From Novosphingobium naphthalenivorans NBRC 102051 (lineage in GTDB: Bacteria > Pseudomonadota > Alphaproteobacteria > Sphingomonadales > Sphingomonadaceae): a DNA stretch of 64,000 nt. Location of the stretch: positions 62,001 through 126,000 of the forward strand of contig NZ_BCTX01000002.1 of assembly GCF_001590985.1 (NCBI RefSeq). Reading direction: 5' to 3'. The number at the start of each line of letters is the position of its first letter. Positions within the stretch are counted from its first letter, which is position 1. Shown here piece after piece: positions 46,137-56,213 of this stretch. The notes under the pieces are model-generated. The model was not told the origin of the DNA and searched no databases. It worked only from the letters and a program-made list of their open reading frames with translations. Both the position numbers and the translations under genes were made by a program.

Positions 46137-47924
46137 TCAGGCCGCTGCCCGCACGCAACCACGTCCCTGATGCTTGGCATCGTACAGGGCGATGTCGGCC
46201 GCGTCGAAGAACTGTCCGCGGGACATATTGGGATGCAGTTCGGCAATGCCGCAACTGATCGAGGCGTGCAGGCTGACATTGGACTGTTCGAACACCGGCA
46301 TATACTGGAAAGACGCCGTCAGGCGTTCGCAGGCGGACCGGGCGATCTTCATGTCCCCATCAAACAGGATGGCGAACTCGTCTCCGCCGAGGCGGCCGAC
46401 GATGTCGGTGTTTCGTGTACTCGCCTTGATGCGCGTGACGACTTCCTGAAGCACTTTGTCACCGACGGTGTGTCCGAAGGTGTCGTTTATGGACTTGAAA
46501 TGGTCCACGTCGATCAGGGCCAGCGACACTTGCCGCGTGGCGTCCTTTACCGCTTCGTCGAGGCGCTGCCTGAAACCCTTGCGGTTGAGAGCGCCAGTCA
46601 GGTCATCCGTTTCCGCCATTTTCGATATCGCGACTTCCTTCGCTTTGCGTGCCGAGATGTCGCGCAGCGTGACGATGGTTCCCAGCCGGATACCATCGCG
46701 CTTGACGAGGCCGGTTGAGGCTTCGAGCGTAATGTCCGGGCGCAGCTTCGGGGTGAATTCGGCCGTCGCCTGTTCGTGTCCTTCCGCTGTTCCCGGTAGT
46801 ATCGGGCCAGATAGAATTGGGCACAACATGCCGGTCCGTTCGGCGATCTCCGGCAGGGACGCGCCAAGCAGGTCCCGGGGCTTGACGCCGAGGTAGTCTT
46901 CAAGCCGTCCGTCGGCCCACCGGCAGATTCCGGCCAGATCGAAGCTGATGATGCCGTCGGGCGAATTGCTCATGATCAGGTGCAGCGCTTTCTCCCGCTC
47001 GGCCAGGCGAGTCAGTGCCTCGGTATTGGCCGAAACCGTGGCGGCCACCGGCAGGGCGGTGCACAGCAGGATGCCCAGATAGACCTGAAAGAAGATCGCG
47101 TCGAAGTCCGAACTCTGGTCCATCAGGTTTACCGGCCCCAGGCCGCGATACGTGGCCACCCCGCCGATCAGGGCAACCATGATGACACCGGCCTGCGTGC
47201 CCAACCTGCCCAAACGGAAGGAGAGCAGGAGCAGGGAACAGATGGGCAGGTACAACAGCGCCATTGTGTTCTGGCTGAACACGGCGGCGGTCAGTGCGAT
47301 ATGCGTGGCATGCAGGCCGATGGCTTCAAACCGTCCCAGCCAGCTCCGTTGGGTATAGCAGCGCAGGTAGCCCCCATCGAGAAGGCTCTTGAGCACCGGG
47401 GTTACGATCAGCAGGCCCAGCGCATTACTGGCAAACCAGCGCACGAAAGACGGCCCAAATGGCTCGCCATAGTTGATCAGCGATGCCAGCGATCCCAGGA
47501 ACGCGCCGAGAGCGGGCGCCAGGATGCCGGCGGAAAACAGAAAATGCAGGGAAGAGCGGGTGTCGGCCAGAAGCTCGTCGCCCGAGTTCGACCGTTGCAG
47601 CAGTACGGCGGCGATGGCGGTCTGCGCCATGTTGATCGCACCATAGAGCAGAAGTCCGGCCATCCATCCGCGGGTGACGCCGTTGGCGGCAAGGTTGCCC
47701 GCCCAGCCAGCCAGGATGATCACGGGCCACCGGCGCCGGGGAGAGGCCAGCAGCAGGGCCAGAATGATGGCATCGGCAGGCCAGACCGTCGCGTGATTGC
47801 GGCCGTCGCTGGTCAGCCGGATCGTTGTCGCGGCAATCAGGAAATAGCCGATCGCGCCAGTCAGCGCCGCTTTCAGAGAGGTGGAACGGGCCACTCGCCC
47901 GATCAGATCAACCGCATTATTCAT
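46137..47924 (-). CDS. Diguanylate cyclase with MASE1 sensor, PAS and GGDEF domains
   Basis: The 595-residue protein has a MASE1-type membrane sensor of about eight hydrophobic segments (residues 18-310), with the early motif ATVWPADAIILALLL. A PAS domain (about 320-435, MSNSPDGIISFDLAGICRW) and a GGDEF domain (about 440-595) follow. The catalytic motif GRLGGDEFAILF is intact, and an RxxD inhibitory site (RNTD) lies five residues before GGDEF. It should therefore make cyclic di-GMP with product inhibition. No EAL domain is present. The ligand of the sensor is unknown. Confidence 0.95.
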   Translation of the reverse strand: MNNAVDLIGRVARSTSLKAALTGAIGYFLIAATTIRLTSDGRNHATVWPADAIILALLLASPRRRWPVIILAGWAGNLAANGVTRGWMAGLLLYGAINMAQTAIAAVLLQRSNSGDELLADTRSSLHFLFSAGILAPALGAFLGSLASLINYGEPFGPSFVRWFASNALGLLIVTPVLKSLLDGGYLRCYTQRSWLGRFEAIGLHATHIALTAAVFSQNTMALLYLPICSLLLLSFRLGRLGTQAGVIMVALIGGVATYRGLGPVNLMDQSSDFDAIFFQVYLGILLCTALPVAATVSANTEALTRLAEREKALHLIMSNSPDGIISFDLAGICRWADGRLEDYLGVKPRDLLGASLPEIAERTGMLCPILSGPILPGTAEGHEQATAEFTPKLRPDITLEASTGLVKRDGIRLGTIVTLRDISARKAKEVAISKMAETDDLTGALNRKGFRQRLDEAVKDATRQVSLALIDVDHFKSINDTFGHTVGDKVLQEVVTRIKASTRNTDIVGRLGGDEFAILFDGDMKIARSACERLTASFQYMPVFEQSNVSLHASISCGIAELHPNMSRGQFFDAADIALYDAKHQGRGCVRAAA

Positions 47925-48087
47925 CCATCGCCTGATGGCAAATAATAGTTAATCCGGCATTGATTTCCGGGTGCGGGACGCCCTCGGACAGAAATTTGCA
48001 ATTGATTGAATCCGCGGCAATTCAAGGGGGTGGGCGAACAGGTCCGCCCTGCCTTGGCAGGCCGGACGTTGTCCGCCCCCGTCCGGA
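47925..48087. other. Intergenic region between the diguanylate cyclase and phaB-like genes
   Basis: It contains an imperfect long inverted repeat (about 48026-48080, GGGGGTGGGCG and CGCCCCC ends with CTGCCTTGGCAG at the centre). It lies 8 bp past the stop of the phaB-like gene. A T run is lacking, so terminator function is doubtful. Confidence 0.4.
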
Positions 48088-48810
48088 TTAATACATGTGC
48101 TGGCCGCCGTTGATGCTCATCGTCGAGCCGGTGATGAACGCGGCATTTTCAGAGCAGAGGAAGGCGACGCCGCGGGCAATCTCGTAAGCATGGCCAAGAC
48201 GGCCCACCGGGATTTTCGCGACGATCTTTTCCAGCACCGGTGCGGGCACGGCGGCCACCATGTCGGTGTCGATATAGCCCGGAGCGATGGCATTCACAGT
48301 CACGCCGTACTTGGCACCTTCCTGCGCCAGCGCCTTGGTGAAGCCGTGAATGCCGGACTTGGCAGCGGCGTAGTTGACCTGGCCATACTGGCCGGCCTGG
48401 CCGTTGATCGATCCGATGTTCACGATGCGGCCCCAGCCGCGTTCGCGCATACCGGGAAAGCAGGCCTTGGCCATGTTGAAGCATCCGCCGAGGTTGATGC
48501 GCATCACCTCGTTCCAGTCTTCGAAGCTCATCTTGTGAAGCACGCCGTCACGCGTGATGCCGGCGTTGTTGACGACGACATCCACCGGGCCCACTTCCTC
48601 GGCGACTCGGGCGCAGCCTGCCAGTGTCGCCTCGTGATCGCCGACGTCCCACTTATAGGCCGGAATGCCTGTCTCCTCGGAGAAGGCTTTGGCTTTTTCG
48701 TCGTTGCCAGCATAGTTGGCAACCACTGTATGACCCCGGTCTTTCAGGGCCAGCGAAATGGCCTTACCGATACCTCTGGTCCCGCCCGTAACAATTGCAA
48801 CGCGTGCCAT
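48088..48810 (-). CDS. phaB: Acetoacetyl-CoA reductase (PhaB-like short-chain dehydrogenase)
   Basis: The 240-residue protein has the NADP-binding TGGTRGIGKAI, NNAGIT, the catalytic serine in VNIGSINGQAGQ, the YAAAK tyrosine-lysine motif, and the PhaB-typical C-terminus FITGSTMSINGGQHMY. It reduces acetoacetyl-CoA to (R)-3-hydroxybutyryl-CoA for polyhydroxyalkanoate synthesis. FabG-type activity on acyl-ACP is the main alternative, but the end sequence favours PhaB. The start at 48810 gives the conserved MARVAIVTGG. PHA synthase and thiolase genes are not in the window. Confidence 0.92.
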   Translation of the reverse strand: MARVAIVTGGTRGIGKAISLALKDRGHTVVANYAGNDEKAKAFSEETGIPAYKWDVGDHEATLAGCARVAEEVGPVDVVVNNAGITRDGVLHKMSFEDWNEVMRINLGGCFNMAKACFPGMRERGWGRIVNIGSINGQAGQYGQVNYAAAKSGIHGFTKALAQEGAKYGVTVNAIAPGYIDTDMVAAVPAPVLEKIVAKIPVGRLGHAYEIARGVAFLCSENAAFITGSTMSINGGQHMY

Positions 48811-48942
48811 ATCCAGCCTTTCGTTTAGTGTGCATCCACCAATCGCAGTGCTAGGAAATACCAAGTAATTGGGCAAGGCCGCTGCAGCATTGTTCAGTGG
48901 CTGTTAGACACCATGAGAATTGCTTTTCATGCAATTGGGATT

Positions 48943-48993
48943 GCCGGAATCGGCAACGGGCCAGAATCAGCAACAGGCCGGAATCAGAAACGG
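48943..48993. repeat. Three exact-period 17-bp tandem repeats
   Basis: Units GCCGGAATCGGCAACGG (48943-48959), GCCAGAATCAGCAACAG (48960-48976) and GCCGGAATCAGAAACGG (48977-48993) are directly adjacent. Read on the minus strand, the third unit contains the last codons and the stop of the outer-membrane-like gene; the other two follow it. Confidence 0.9.
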
Positions 48994-49745
48994 AACTGGG
49001 TGCCCACGTAGACCGCCTGGCTGTCCTGCTTGCCGTCGGTGAGCGGCAGCAGGCGTTCACGGTCCTGCGAATACCGCAGCCCGGCCGTGACGTCGATATG
49101 GTCGGTTACGCGATAGGCGCCGCTCAGGTCGACTTCGCCCGCGTCTCCCGCGAATGTGCGGGGCGCCCGTCCGGGGGCGCGCTTTTCGTCGATCGAAAGG
49201 CGCGTGCTGAAGCGCGGATTGGCGCTGGCTTCGGTTGCGGGCTGCAGGCTGAATTTCTTGATATCGGGCAGATCTGCCGTCCCCGGTTTGCCCGCAGCTT
49301 GCGGAACCAGGTCTTGCGCAAAGTTCTGGTAGCCGCGGGACATGCCCAGATTGAAGGCGGCCTGGGCGATGCGCACCCGTCCCGGATCGCCGGCGGCCTT
49401 GGCCACGACCTCTGGCGTGCCGTGCACGATGATCGCCTTGGCTGCTTCGGGATCGACGCGGACGGCAACGGTCACGGCCCGCTCCGGGCGGTTGGGGGTG
49501 CCTGCGGGTGTGAAGGGGAAGGGCTGCCCTTTGGCCAGGGACCGCATGGCAATGACGCGTGAAAGATTTTCAGGCGATGCCTCCGGGGGCAGGGCGCCGA
49601 TCTCCGAGGCCGAACCGGAAGGCTTCGAAAAGTTGGCGGAAAAAGCCAGAACCGCACTGGGCAGCGCGAGCACGCCAACACAGCCGGCAAGCATCATGCC
49701 GGCCTTCATGCCGCTTTTCGATGCTCCCTGGACTTTCGAAACCAT
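48984..49745 (-). CDS. Exported protein, probable outer-membrane protein, unknown function
   Basis: No named family is recognised. From ATG 49745 the 253-residue protein has a long signal peptide (GMMLAGCVGVLALPSAVLAFS), a proline/alanine-rich middle, and a C-terminal part with alternating strands: VDLSGAYRVTDHIDVTAGLRYSQ... to AVYVGTQFRF. Ending in Phe with this pattern is typical of outer-membrane beta-barrels, though here only a few strands seem present. The frame extends upstream to 49823 without an export signal. The 3' end overlaps a 17-bp tandem repeat. The gene is divergent from the DUF3576 lipoprotein gene. Confidence 0.72.
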   Translation of the reverse strand: MVSKVQGASKSGMKAGMMLAGCVGVLALPSAVLAFSANFSKPSGSASEIGALPPEASPENLSRVIAMRSLAKGQPFPFTPAGTPNRPERAVTVAVRVDPEAAKAIIVHGTPEVVAKAAGDPGRVRIAQAAFNLGMSRGYQNFAQDLVPQAAGKPGTADLPDIKKFSLQPATEASANPRFSTRLSIDEKRAPGRAPRTFAGDAGEVDLSGAYRVTDHIDVTAGLRYSQDRERLLPLTDGKQDSQAVYVGTQFRF

Positions 49746-49985
49746 GATGCAGCCCTGTTGAACCCTGCTTTGCCCTGCCGCCTGTCTCGTGCTGACTGCG
49801 AGGCGCAACGCATAACATTCCATGCCAGCCTTGACCTTAACACAGTCTGATCATCTTGGGGAGACGGCGTGCCCGGCGTGTTCAGCCACGGTTTAGGCGC
49901 CGGGGCCGAGGAACGCGCACTTGCCGCCCCGGCAGCGGCGGCTATAGAGGCGAAGGACGGCAGGTTCCGGTATCCCGGTGCCGCC

Positions 49986-50480
49986 ATGAGAGATCAGGAA
50001 CTGGGAACGAAAATGACAGGCAGCACCGATACCGGCTTTTTCACCGCGCGCTCGCTGGTCACTGCGGCTACGTGTGCCGCGGCCGCGCTCGCACTGGCCG
50101 GCTGTGGTGGCGGCAAGAAGCAGACCGGAGCGGTCATGGCGCCTTCGCAGGTGACGACGATCGGCGTGAACAGCTACCTCTGGCGCGCCAGCCTCGATTC
50201 GCTTTCGTTCATGCCGCTGCTCCAGTCCGACAGCGCGGGCGGTGTCATCATCACCGACTGGTACATCAATCCGAAGGATCCGAGCGAGCGGGTGAAGGTC
50301 TCGGTCATGATTCTCGACAAGGACCTGCGCGCCGATGCGCTGAAGGTCACGGCCGTGCGCGAAGTGGCCCAGAACGGCGGCTGGGTGCCGGCGCCGGTGC
50401 AGGCCGCGACCGTGCAGAAGCTGGAAGACATCATCCTGACCCGCGCGCGCGACCTGCGCCGCAACTCGATGGGCGGCTGA
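49986..50480 (+). CDS. DUF3576 family lipoprotein
   Basis: The product (164 residues from ATG 49986) has a lipoprotein signal with lipobox LAGC at about residue 40, followed by the DUF3576 core: TIGVNSYLWRASLDSLSFMPL, GGVIITDWYINPKDPSERVK and the arginine-containing end LEDIILTRARDLRR. A start at ATG 50013 would give a more typical signal peptide. Function is not known. The gene lies directly before leuS (48 bp), a position conserved in many alphaproteobacteria along with lptE and holA, which suggests an envelope role. Confidence 0.87.
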   Translation: MRDQELGTKMTGSTDTGFFTARSLVTAATCAAAALALAGCGGGKKQTGAVMAPSQVTTIGVNSYLWRASLDSLSFMPLLQSDSAGGVIITDWYINPKDPSERVKVSVMILDKDLRADALKVTAVREVAQNGGWVPAPVQAATVQKLEDIILTRARDLRRNSMGG

Positions 50481-50528
50481 TCCGATTTTGGTTCGCGGGT
50501 GTTCAGGCCCGCAGGAGACTAGACTGAC

Positions 50529-53042
50529 ATGAATGAGCGGTTCGATCCGGCTCAGGCGGATACCCGCTGGCAGGCCGCGTGGGACGAGGCGCAGTGCTTC
50601 AAGGCGGATGACAGCAGCGCGAAGCCGCGCAGCTACGTGCTTGAGATGTTCCCCTATCCTTCGGGACGCATCCACATCGGCCACGTGCGTAACTACACGA
50701 TGGGCGACGTACTGGCGCGCTACAAGCGGATGAAGGGCTTCGAGGTCCTGCACCCGATGGGCTGGGACGCCTTCGGTATGCCCGCCGAGAACGCGGCCAT
50801 GGAAAAGGGCGTCCACCCCGGCGGCTGGACCCGCGAGAACATCACCAACATGAAGGCGCAGTTGAAGCGCCTCGGTTTCGCGCTCGACTGGAGCCGCGAA
50901 CTGGCGACGTGCGAGCCGGAATACTACGGTCAGGAACAGTCGCTGTTCCTCGATCTCTATGAGGCAGGCCTCGTCTACCGCAAGGAATCGGCGGTCAACT
51001 GGGACCCGGTCGACCAGACCGTGCTCGCCAATGAGCAGGTGATCGACGGGCGCGGCTGGCGCTCGGGCGCGCTGGTGGAAAAGCGCAAGCTTTCCCAGTG
51101 GTTCCTCAAGATCACCGACTTTGCCGAGGAACTGCTCGAAGGGCTTTCCACGCTCGACAAGTGGCCGGAAAAGGTCCGGACCATGCAGGAAAACTGGATC
51201 GGCAAGAGCCAGGGCCTGCAGTTCGCCTTCACCCTGTCGAACGGGGAAACGCTGGAGGTCTATTCCACGCGCCCGGATACGATCTTCGGTGCAAGCTTCG
51301 TGGCAGTCGCGGCCGATCACCCGATCGCGCAGGGCGTGGCAGCCGGTTCGCAGGAGGTGCAGGACTTCATCGCGCTGTGCAAGCAGGGCGGCACGACTGC
51401 GGCCGAACTGGAAACGGCGGAGAAGCTTGGCTTCGATACGGGCATTACCGCGAAGCACCCGTTCACGGGTGCGGACCTGCCGGTCTACATCGCCAACTTC
51501 GTGCTGATGGACTACGGCACCGGGGCGGTGATGGCCGTGCCTGGTCATGACCAGCGCGATTTCGAGTTCGCCACCAAGTATGACTTGCCGATTCTGCGCG
51601 TCGTTGCGGCGAACGCTGAGGACGCGGACAAGCCGTTTGCAGGCGAAGCGGAGGCCGGAGACGGCATCTGCGTGAATTCGGACTTCCTCAACGGCATGAG
51701 CGTTGCCGAGGCCAAGGCGGCCATTATCGCCCGCGCCGAAAGCGGCGGCTGGGGCGAGGGCAAGACCGTCTGGCGCCTGCGCGACTGGGGCGTGAGCCGC
51801 CAGCGCTACTGGGGCACGCCGATTCCCTTCATCCATTGCGAAGTCTGCGGCGTCGTCCCCGTGCCCAAGAAGCAGCTTCCGGTGACGCTGCCCGAGGATG
51901 TCGATTTTGCGACCCCGGGCAACCCGCTGGCGCGTCATGCCACCTGGAAGCATGTCGATTGCCCGCAATGCGGCAAGCCCGCGCGGCGCGAGACCGACAC
52001 GCTCGATACCTTCGTCGATTCGTCGTGGTACTTCCTTCGCTTCGCCAGCCAGCCGGACGACAAGCCGTTCGATCCGGCACAGATCCGCGAATGGCTGCCG
52101 GTCGAACAGTATATCGGCGGCATCGAGCACGCGATCCTGCACTTGCTCTATGCCCGCTTCTGGACCCGCGCGCTGGCCCGGATCGGCAAGATCGAAGTGA
52201 AGGAGCCGTTCGGCAGCCTGTTCACGCAGGGCATGGTCACGCACGAGGTCTATTCGCGCGAGGAAGATGGGCGCCCTGTCTATTTCGGCCCGTCCGAGAT
52301 CGAGCGCACGGCTGATGGCGCGACACTGAAAGAAGATGGCCAGCCGGTTACCGTCGGTAAAGTCATCAAGATGTCGAAGTCGAAGAAGAACGTGGTCGAT
52401 CCCGACGAGATCGTCGCGACTTACGGCGCCGACGCGATCCGCTGGTTCATGCTTTCCGACAGCCCCCCCGAACGCGACCTGCCCTGGTCCGAGGCGGGAA
52501 TCGAGGGCTGCGCGCGCTTCGTGCAGCGCCTGTGGCGCCTGTTCGGCCAGCATGATGCCGCGGCCGAGGGCGAGGACAAGGCGGTCGATCGCAAGGCGCA
52601 CCAGACCGTTGCGGCCGTGGCCGAGGACGTCGAATCGCTGGGCTTCAACAAGGCCGTGGCGCGCATCTACGAACTGACCGGGGTGATCGAGAAGGCTGCG
52701 CCGTCCGCCAGCCGTTCGGCGGCCATCCGCACGCTGCTGCTGCTGGTCTCGCCGATGATGCCGCACCTGGCCGAAGAGGCTTATGCCACCTTCGGCGAGG
52801 GGCTGGTGGCCAACGCAGCCTGGCCCGAAGTCGATCCGGCGCTGCTGGTCGAGGACGAAGTGACCATCGCCGTTCAGGTGAAAGGCAAGCTTCGCGACAC
52901 GCTGACGGTGGCCAAAGGCACGGCCCGGGAAGAGCTGGAGGCGCTTGCCCTTGCCAGCGAGAAGGTGCAGCGTGCCCTCGATGGTGCAGAAGTCCGCAAG
53001 GTGATCGTCGTGCCCGACCGTCTGGTGAATCTCGTCGCGTGA
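50529..53042 (+). CDS. leuS: Leucyl-tRNA synthetase
   Basis: The 837-residue class I synthetase charges tRNA-Leu. It has the HIGH motif in [13 protein letters not shown], a full CP1 editing domain ([20 protein letters not shown] and [15 protein letters not shown]), the zinc-type insert [16 protein letters not shown], and [12 protein letters not shown]. The anticodon-binding C-terminus is complete. It overlaps lptE by four bases (GTGA), so the two are coupled. Confidence 0.98.
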   Translation: MNERFDPAQADTRWQAAWDEAQCFKADDSSAKPRSYVLEMFPYPSGRIHIGHVRNYTMGDVLARYKRMKGFEVLHPMGWDAFGMPAENAAMEKGVHPGGWTRENITNMKAQLKRLGFALDWSRELATCEPEYYGQEQSLFLDLYEAGLVYRKESAVNWDPVDQTVLANEQVIDGRGWRSGALVEKRKLSQWFLKITDFAEELLEGLSTLDKWPEKVRTMQENWIGKSQGLQFAFTLSNGETLEVYSTRPDTIFGASFVAVAADHPIAQGVAAGSQEVQDFIALCKQGGTTAAELETAEKLGFDTGITAKHPFTGADLPVYIANFVLMDYGTGAVMAVPGHDQRDFEFATKYDLPILRVVAANAEDADKPFAGEAEAGDGICVNSDFLNGMSVAEAKAAIIARAESGGWGEGKTVWRLRDWGVSRQRYWGTPIPFIHCEVCGVVPVPKKQLPVTLPEDVDFATPGNPLARHATWKHVDCPQCGKPARRETDTLDTFVDSSWYFLRFASQPDDKPFDPAQIREWLPVEQYIGGIEHAILHLLYARFWTRALARIGKIEVKEPFGSLFTQGMVTHEVYSREEDGRPVYFGPSEIERTADGATLKEDGQPVTVGKVIKMSKSKKNVVDPDEIVATYGADAIRWFMLSDSPPERDLPWSEAGIEGCARFVQRLWRLFGQHDAAAEGEDKAVDRKAHQTVAAVAEDVESLGFNKAVARIYELTGVIEKAAPSASRSAAIRTLLLLVSPMMPHLAEEAYATFGEGLVANAAWPEVDPALLVEDEVTIAVQVKGKLRDTLTVAKGTAREELEALALASEKVQRALDGAEVRKVIVVPDRLVNLVA

Positions 53043-53551
53043 ACAGGTTGCGCACCTTTGCCGCTGCACTGGCGCTGGCTGTCCCGGTGCTTTCGGGCTG
53101 CGGGCTCCAGCCGATGTATGCTGGCGGCGGCAATGGTGCGGTAGCCCGCGGGCTGGCGGACGTGCAGGTCTCCGCGATTGAGGGCAAGGCGGGCTGGCTG
53201 GTCCGCAATGCCTTGGTCGACGAGATGGGCGCGGGCAAGGCGGGTGTAACGCCCAAATACCGCCTCGATGTGCGCCTCGACGACAAGCTGGAAGGTTTTG
53301 CGCTGCTTTCGGACGATACGATCGGCCGCGAACGCCGCACGCTGCGCGCGCGTTATCAGCTTGTCGATCTGTCGAGCGGCGAAGTGGTGCTCGATGCGAC
53401 GGCCGGGGCCGATGCGGGCATTGATGTCGTCTCGTCCGACTATGCCACGATCGCGGCCGAACAGACGGCGCTGGAAAACCTGTCGAAGGATGTCGCCAGC
53501 CGCATCGTCACCAGCGTCGCGCTGCGCCTGCGCGGTAATACGGCGCAGTAA
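53039..53551 (+). CDS. lptE: LPS-assembly lipoprotein LptE
   Basis: The 170-residue protein starts at GTG 53039 and has the LptE layout: a lipobox LSGC (about residue 21) followed by GLQPMYAGG, the hallmark after the lipidated cysteine. A mixed alpha/beta domain follows with [15 protein letters not shown] and a C-terminal helix [14 protein letters not shown]. LptE plugs the LptD barrel in the outer membrane and helps deliver lipopolysaccharide. It sits between leuS and holA, the usual place in alphaproteobacteria, and complements lptA and lptC at 56-57 kb. Confidence 0.93.
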   Translation: MNRLRTFAAALALAVPVLSGCGLQPMYAGGGNGAVARGLADVQVSAIEGKAGWLVRNALVDEMGAGKAGVTPKYRLDVRLDDKLEGFALLSDDTIGRERRTLRARYQLVDLSSGEVVLDATAGADAGIDVVSSDYATIAAEQTALENLSKDVASRIVTSVALRLRGNTAQ

Positions 53552-53569
53552 CGTCATGGGTAAGGGCCT

Positions 53570-54625
53570 GTGAAGGCGACGCAAAAGGACTTCGCCGGCA
53601 TGGCGGGCCGTGCCGCTGAACAGGCCCGCGTCTTCTTCTTCTGCGGCCCAGACGAGGCTGGCGCCACTGATGCGGCGGCCAGGATCGTTTCGCTGCTGCG
53701 CGATCCCGGCGAGCGAATCGAGATGGCGGGCTCCGATTTGCGCAAGGATCCGGTGCGGCTGGGGGACGAGGCGCGTTCGAATTCGCTGTTCGGCGGCACG
53801 CGCCACATCTGGGTACGGGCCCAGGGCGACGAGGCGCACGATGCCGTGCAGATCCTGCTCGAAAACGCGGTGGAGGCCTGCCCCGTCCTGATCGTGGCCA
53901 CGGGCGCCACCGACAAGTCACGCACTGCCAAGCTGCTGGCCAACCGCGCCGACGGGCTGGTCGCCATGTTCTATCCGCCCGATCTCGGGTCGGTCACGGC
54001 CTCGGTGCGCACGATGGCCAATGCCGCGGGTCTCAAGATGGGCAGCGAGATCGCCGAACGGATCGCGCGGGCCTCGGGCCTCGATACCCGGATCGCCCGG
54101 TCGGAAGTGACCAAGCTGGCGCTCTATCTCGATGCCATGCCGGAAACGCCGCGGCCGGTCTCGGTGGCGGACCTCGATGCCGTCAGCGCTCAGACCGAGG
54201 ATGACGATTTCACGCCCTTGGTCGATGCCGTGCTCGGCGGCCGGCGCGAGGTGATCGGGGCGGAACTCAAGCGTATGCACGAACTGGGCCTGAATCCCGT
54301 CGGTCTCCTGCTCGCGTTCGAGCGCCGCGCCGCCCAGTTGGCGGCGCTCAATGCGCGCCTTGGCCGGAGCCCCGACGTGTCCGGTTTTCTGAAAGCAGAG
54401 GCCGGTGCACGCCGCATTTTCTGGAAAGACCAGCCGGCCCTGGCTGTACAGCTCAAGATCTGGCGCGGTCCGAGGCTGGAACGGCTCGTTGCCGGTCTCG
54501 TTTCCCTGCATCAATCGCTGATGTCCAACAGCCATGATTCGGAACTGCGGCTGGCCGAAGGGCTGATAAGGATTACCCGGACCGCCTGTCTCAATTCTAA
54601 ACAGCCGATAAACAGAACGGTTTGA
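53570..54625 (+). CDS. holA: DNA polymerase III delta subunit
   Basis: The 351-residue protein is the delta subunit of the clamp loader, which opens the sliding clamp. Matches include FFFCGPDEAGATDAAARIV, the N-terminal AAA-like fold, FTPLVDAVLGGRREVIGAEL and the C-terminal three-helix domain with LLAFERRAAQLAAL. The start is GTG 53570 with TAAGGG upstream. It closes the DUF3576-leuS-lptE-holA run and is followed by an AT-richer promoter region at 54626-54753. Confidence 0.93.
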   Translation: MKATQKDFAGMAGRAAEQARVFFFCGPDEAGATDAAARIVSLLRDPGERIEMAGSDLRKDPVRLGDEARSNSLFGGTRHIWVRAQGDEAHDAVQILLENAVEACPVLIVATGATDKSRTAKLLANRADGLVAMFYPPDLGSVTASVRTMANAAGLKMGSEIAERIARASGLDTRIARSEVTKLALYLDAMPETPRPVSVADLDAVSAQTEDDDFTPLVDAVLGGRREVIGAELKRMHELGLNPVGLLLAFERRAAQLAALNARLGRSPDVSGFLKAEAGARRIFWKDQPALAVQLKIWRGPRLERLVAGLVSLHQSLMSNSHDSELRLAEGLIRITRTACLNSKQPINRTV

Positions 54626-54753
54626 CAGATAACACTTTTTGTCATTGCGGTTTAGTTTTCAAGTGCTGACATCTATTGTACCGCGGCAATGGTTCGTTGT
54701 CATAGACGTCCGGGGGCTATAGCCGGTTGATGGTAACAGGGAGTGCAGGACCG

Positions 54754-56154
54754 ATGAACGCGCCGTTTGCGGTGCGCCCGCTGTCGGGGGAAAGGACGGA
54801 AGCGGACGAGCTTCTTGTTGCCCCTTCGCGAGAGCGGCGCCGGTTGCAATGCTACCTCGCCCTGGTCTTGGGCGATATTCTGTCGGTCATCGTCGGCTTC
54901 GGGGTTATTGGATACCTGTTTGTCGGCCGTTCCGGTTTCTCCGACTCGCTGGTCCATGCCCAGCTCATTCTGCCGATCTACCTGACGCTGGCACTCTACA
55001 ACGGCTCCTATTCGATCTCATCCCTGCGAGAAGGCTGGGTCGGGATATTCCGGGCGATGATCGCCATGATCATTGCCATGGCCGTCGTGGTCTTCGTGCA
55101 GTTCCTGATTCAGCCGGCGGCGGACGTTTCGCGTTCCATTTTCAACGGCGGCGCCTTCGGGGCGATGCTGGCCATTACCTGGACACGCCTGCAGCTGCGC
55201 AGTTTCGTGACGTGGCGGTGTGGCGCCAACGTCATGAACGAATTGGTCATCGACGACGGCGGCCCGCAACTGAACCTGCAGGGCGCCATCCGCGTTTCGG
55301 CTGCGGCAATGGGCCTGCGTGCCGATCTCAATGATCCGCACGCGCTTGACCGGCTGGGTCTCGTGCTTCGCAATATCGACCGCGTTATCGTCAGTTGCCC
55401 GGCCGGGCGCCGGGCCGACTGGGCCATGATGCTCAAGGGTGCAAACGTCGATGGCGAAGTGCTCGACGATGAAGTTGCCCGGCTCGGTGCCCAGGGGGCC
55501 CGGGTGGCGGGCAAGCATGGGCTGCTGCTGGTGTCTGCTGGTCCGCTGGGACTGCGGGACCGGGCCATCAAGCGTCTTTTCGATGTGACGTTCGCCGGCC
55601 TTGCGATCATCGCGCTGTCACCGTTGCTCCTTGCCGTCGCGCTTGCAGTCAAGCTGCAGGACGGCGGGCCGGTGTTTTTCATGCAGAAGCGCATGGGCCG
55701 GGGCAATCGCTTCTTCAACATGTACAAGTTCCGGTCGATGACGCATTCGCTGTGCGACAAGGACGGCAACCAGTCGGCCTCGAAGGACGACCAGCGTATC
55801 ACCAGGGTCGGCAAGTTCATCCGGCGCACCAGCATCGACGAGCTGCCGCAGCTCTTCAACGTCCTGCTCGGCGACATGAGTCTGGTCGGGCCGCGTCCGC
55901 ATGCGACCGGCTCGCTGGCGGGCGACAAGCTGTTCTGGGAAGTGGACCTGCGCTACTGGCAGCGCCATTGCCTCAAGCCGGGGCTCAGCGGTCTGGCGCA
56001 GGTGCGTGGTTATCGCGGGGCTACCGATCACGAATCGGATCTGCAGAACCGTCTGCAGTCCGATCTTGAATACCTGGAGGGCTGGACGATCATGCGCGAT
56101 CTCCAGATCATTTTCCTGACGCTGCGGGTGCTGGTCCACGACCGCGCGTTCTGA
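54754..56154 (+). CDS. Polyprenyl-phosphate sugar-1-phosphate transferase (exopolysaccharide initiating enzyme)
   Basis: The 466-residue protein has about four N-terminal membrane helices and a soluble middle. Its C-terminal bacterial sugar transferase domain starts at about residue 275: KRLFDVTFAGLAIIALSPLLL, MYKFRSM, RITRVGKFIRRTSIDELPQL, LLGDMSLVGPRPH and LKPGLSGLAQVRGYRG. This WbaP/ExoY-type enzyme loads the first sugar phosphate on undecaprenyl phosphate to start a polysaccharide unit. The start at 54754 follows a GCAGGA; TTG 54727 and ATG 54730 are in frame. No other glycosyltransferases are adjacent. Confidence 0.92.
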   Translation: MNAPFAVRPLSGERTEADELLVAPSRERRRLQCYLALVLGDILSVIVGFGVIGYLFVGRSGFSDSLVHAQLILPIYLTLALYNGSYSISSLREGWVGIFRAMIAMIIAMAVVVFVQFLIQPAADVSRSIFNGGAFGAMLAITWTRLQLRSFVTWRCGANVMNELVIDDGGPQLNLQGAIRVSAAAMGLRADLNDPHALDRLGLVLRNIDRVIVSCPAGRRADWAMMLKGANVDGEVLDDEVARLGAQGARVAGKHGLLLVSAGPLGLRDRAIKRLFDVTFAGLAIIALSPLLLAVALAVKLQDGGPVFFMQKRMGRGNRFFNMYKFRSMTHSLCDKDGNQSASKDDQRITRVGKFIRRTSIDELPQLFNVLLGDMSLVGPRPHATGSLAGDKLFWEVDLRYWQRHCLKPGLSGLAQVRGYRGATDHESDLQNRLQSDLEYLEGWTIMRDLQIIFLTLRVLVHDRAF

Positions 56155-56213
56155 CCGGTCCTGCCAGTACTTTACGGGCAGGGGCAGACGTCAGGCGAAA
56201 CCGGAAACGGGGA

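Noticed and set aside
48026..48080. Inverted repeat after the phaB-like gene as a terminator
   Set aside because: The stem has several bulges and there is no proper T run on the minus strand; recorded only as a repeat in the intergenic note.
49893..53069. Long open frame on the minus strand opposite leuS and the DUF3576 gene
   Set aside because: Spans several well-supported plus-strand genes and their intergenic regions; composition is typical of antisense reading.
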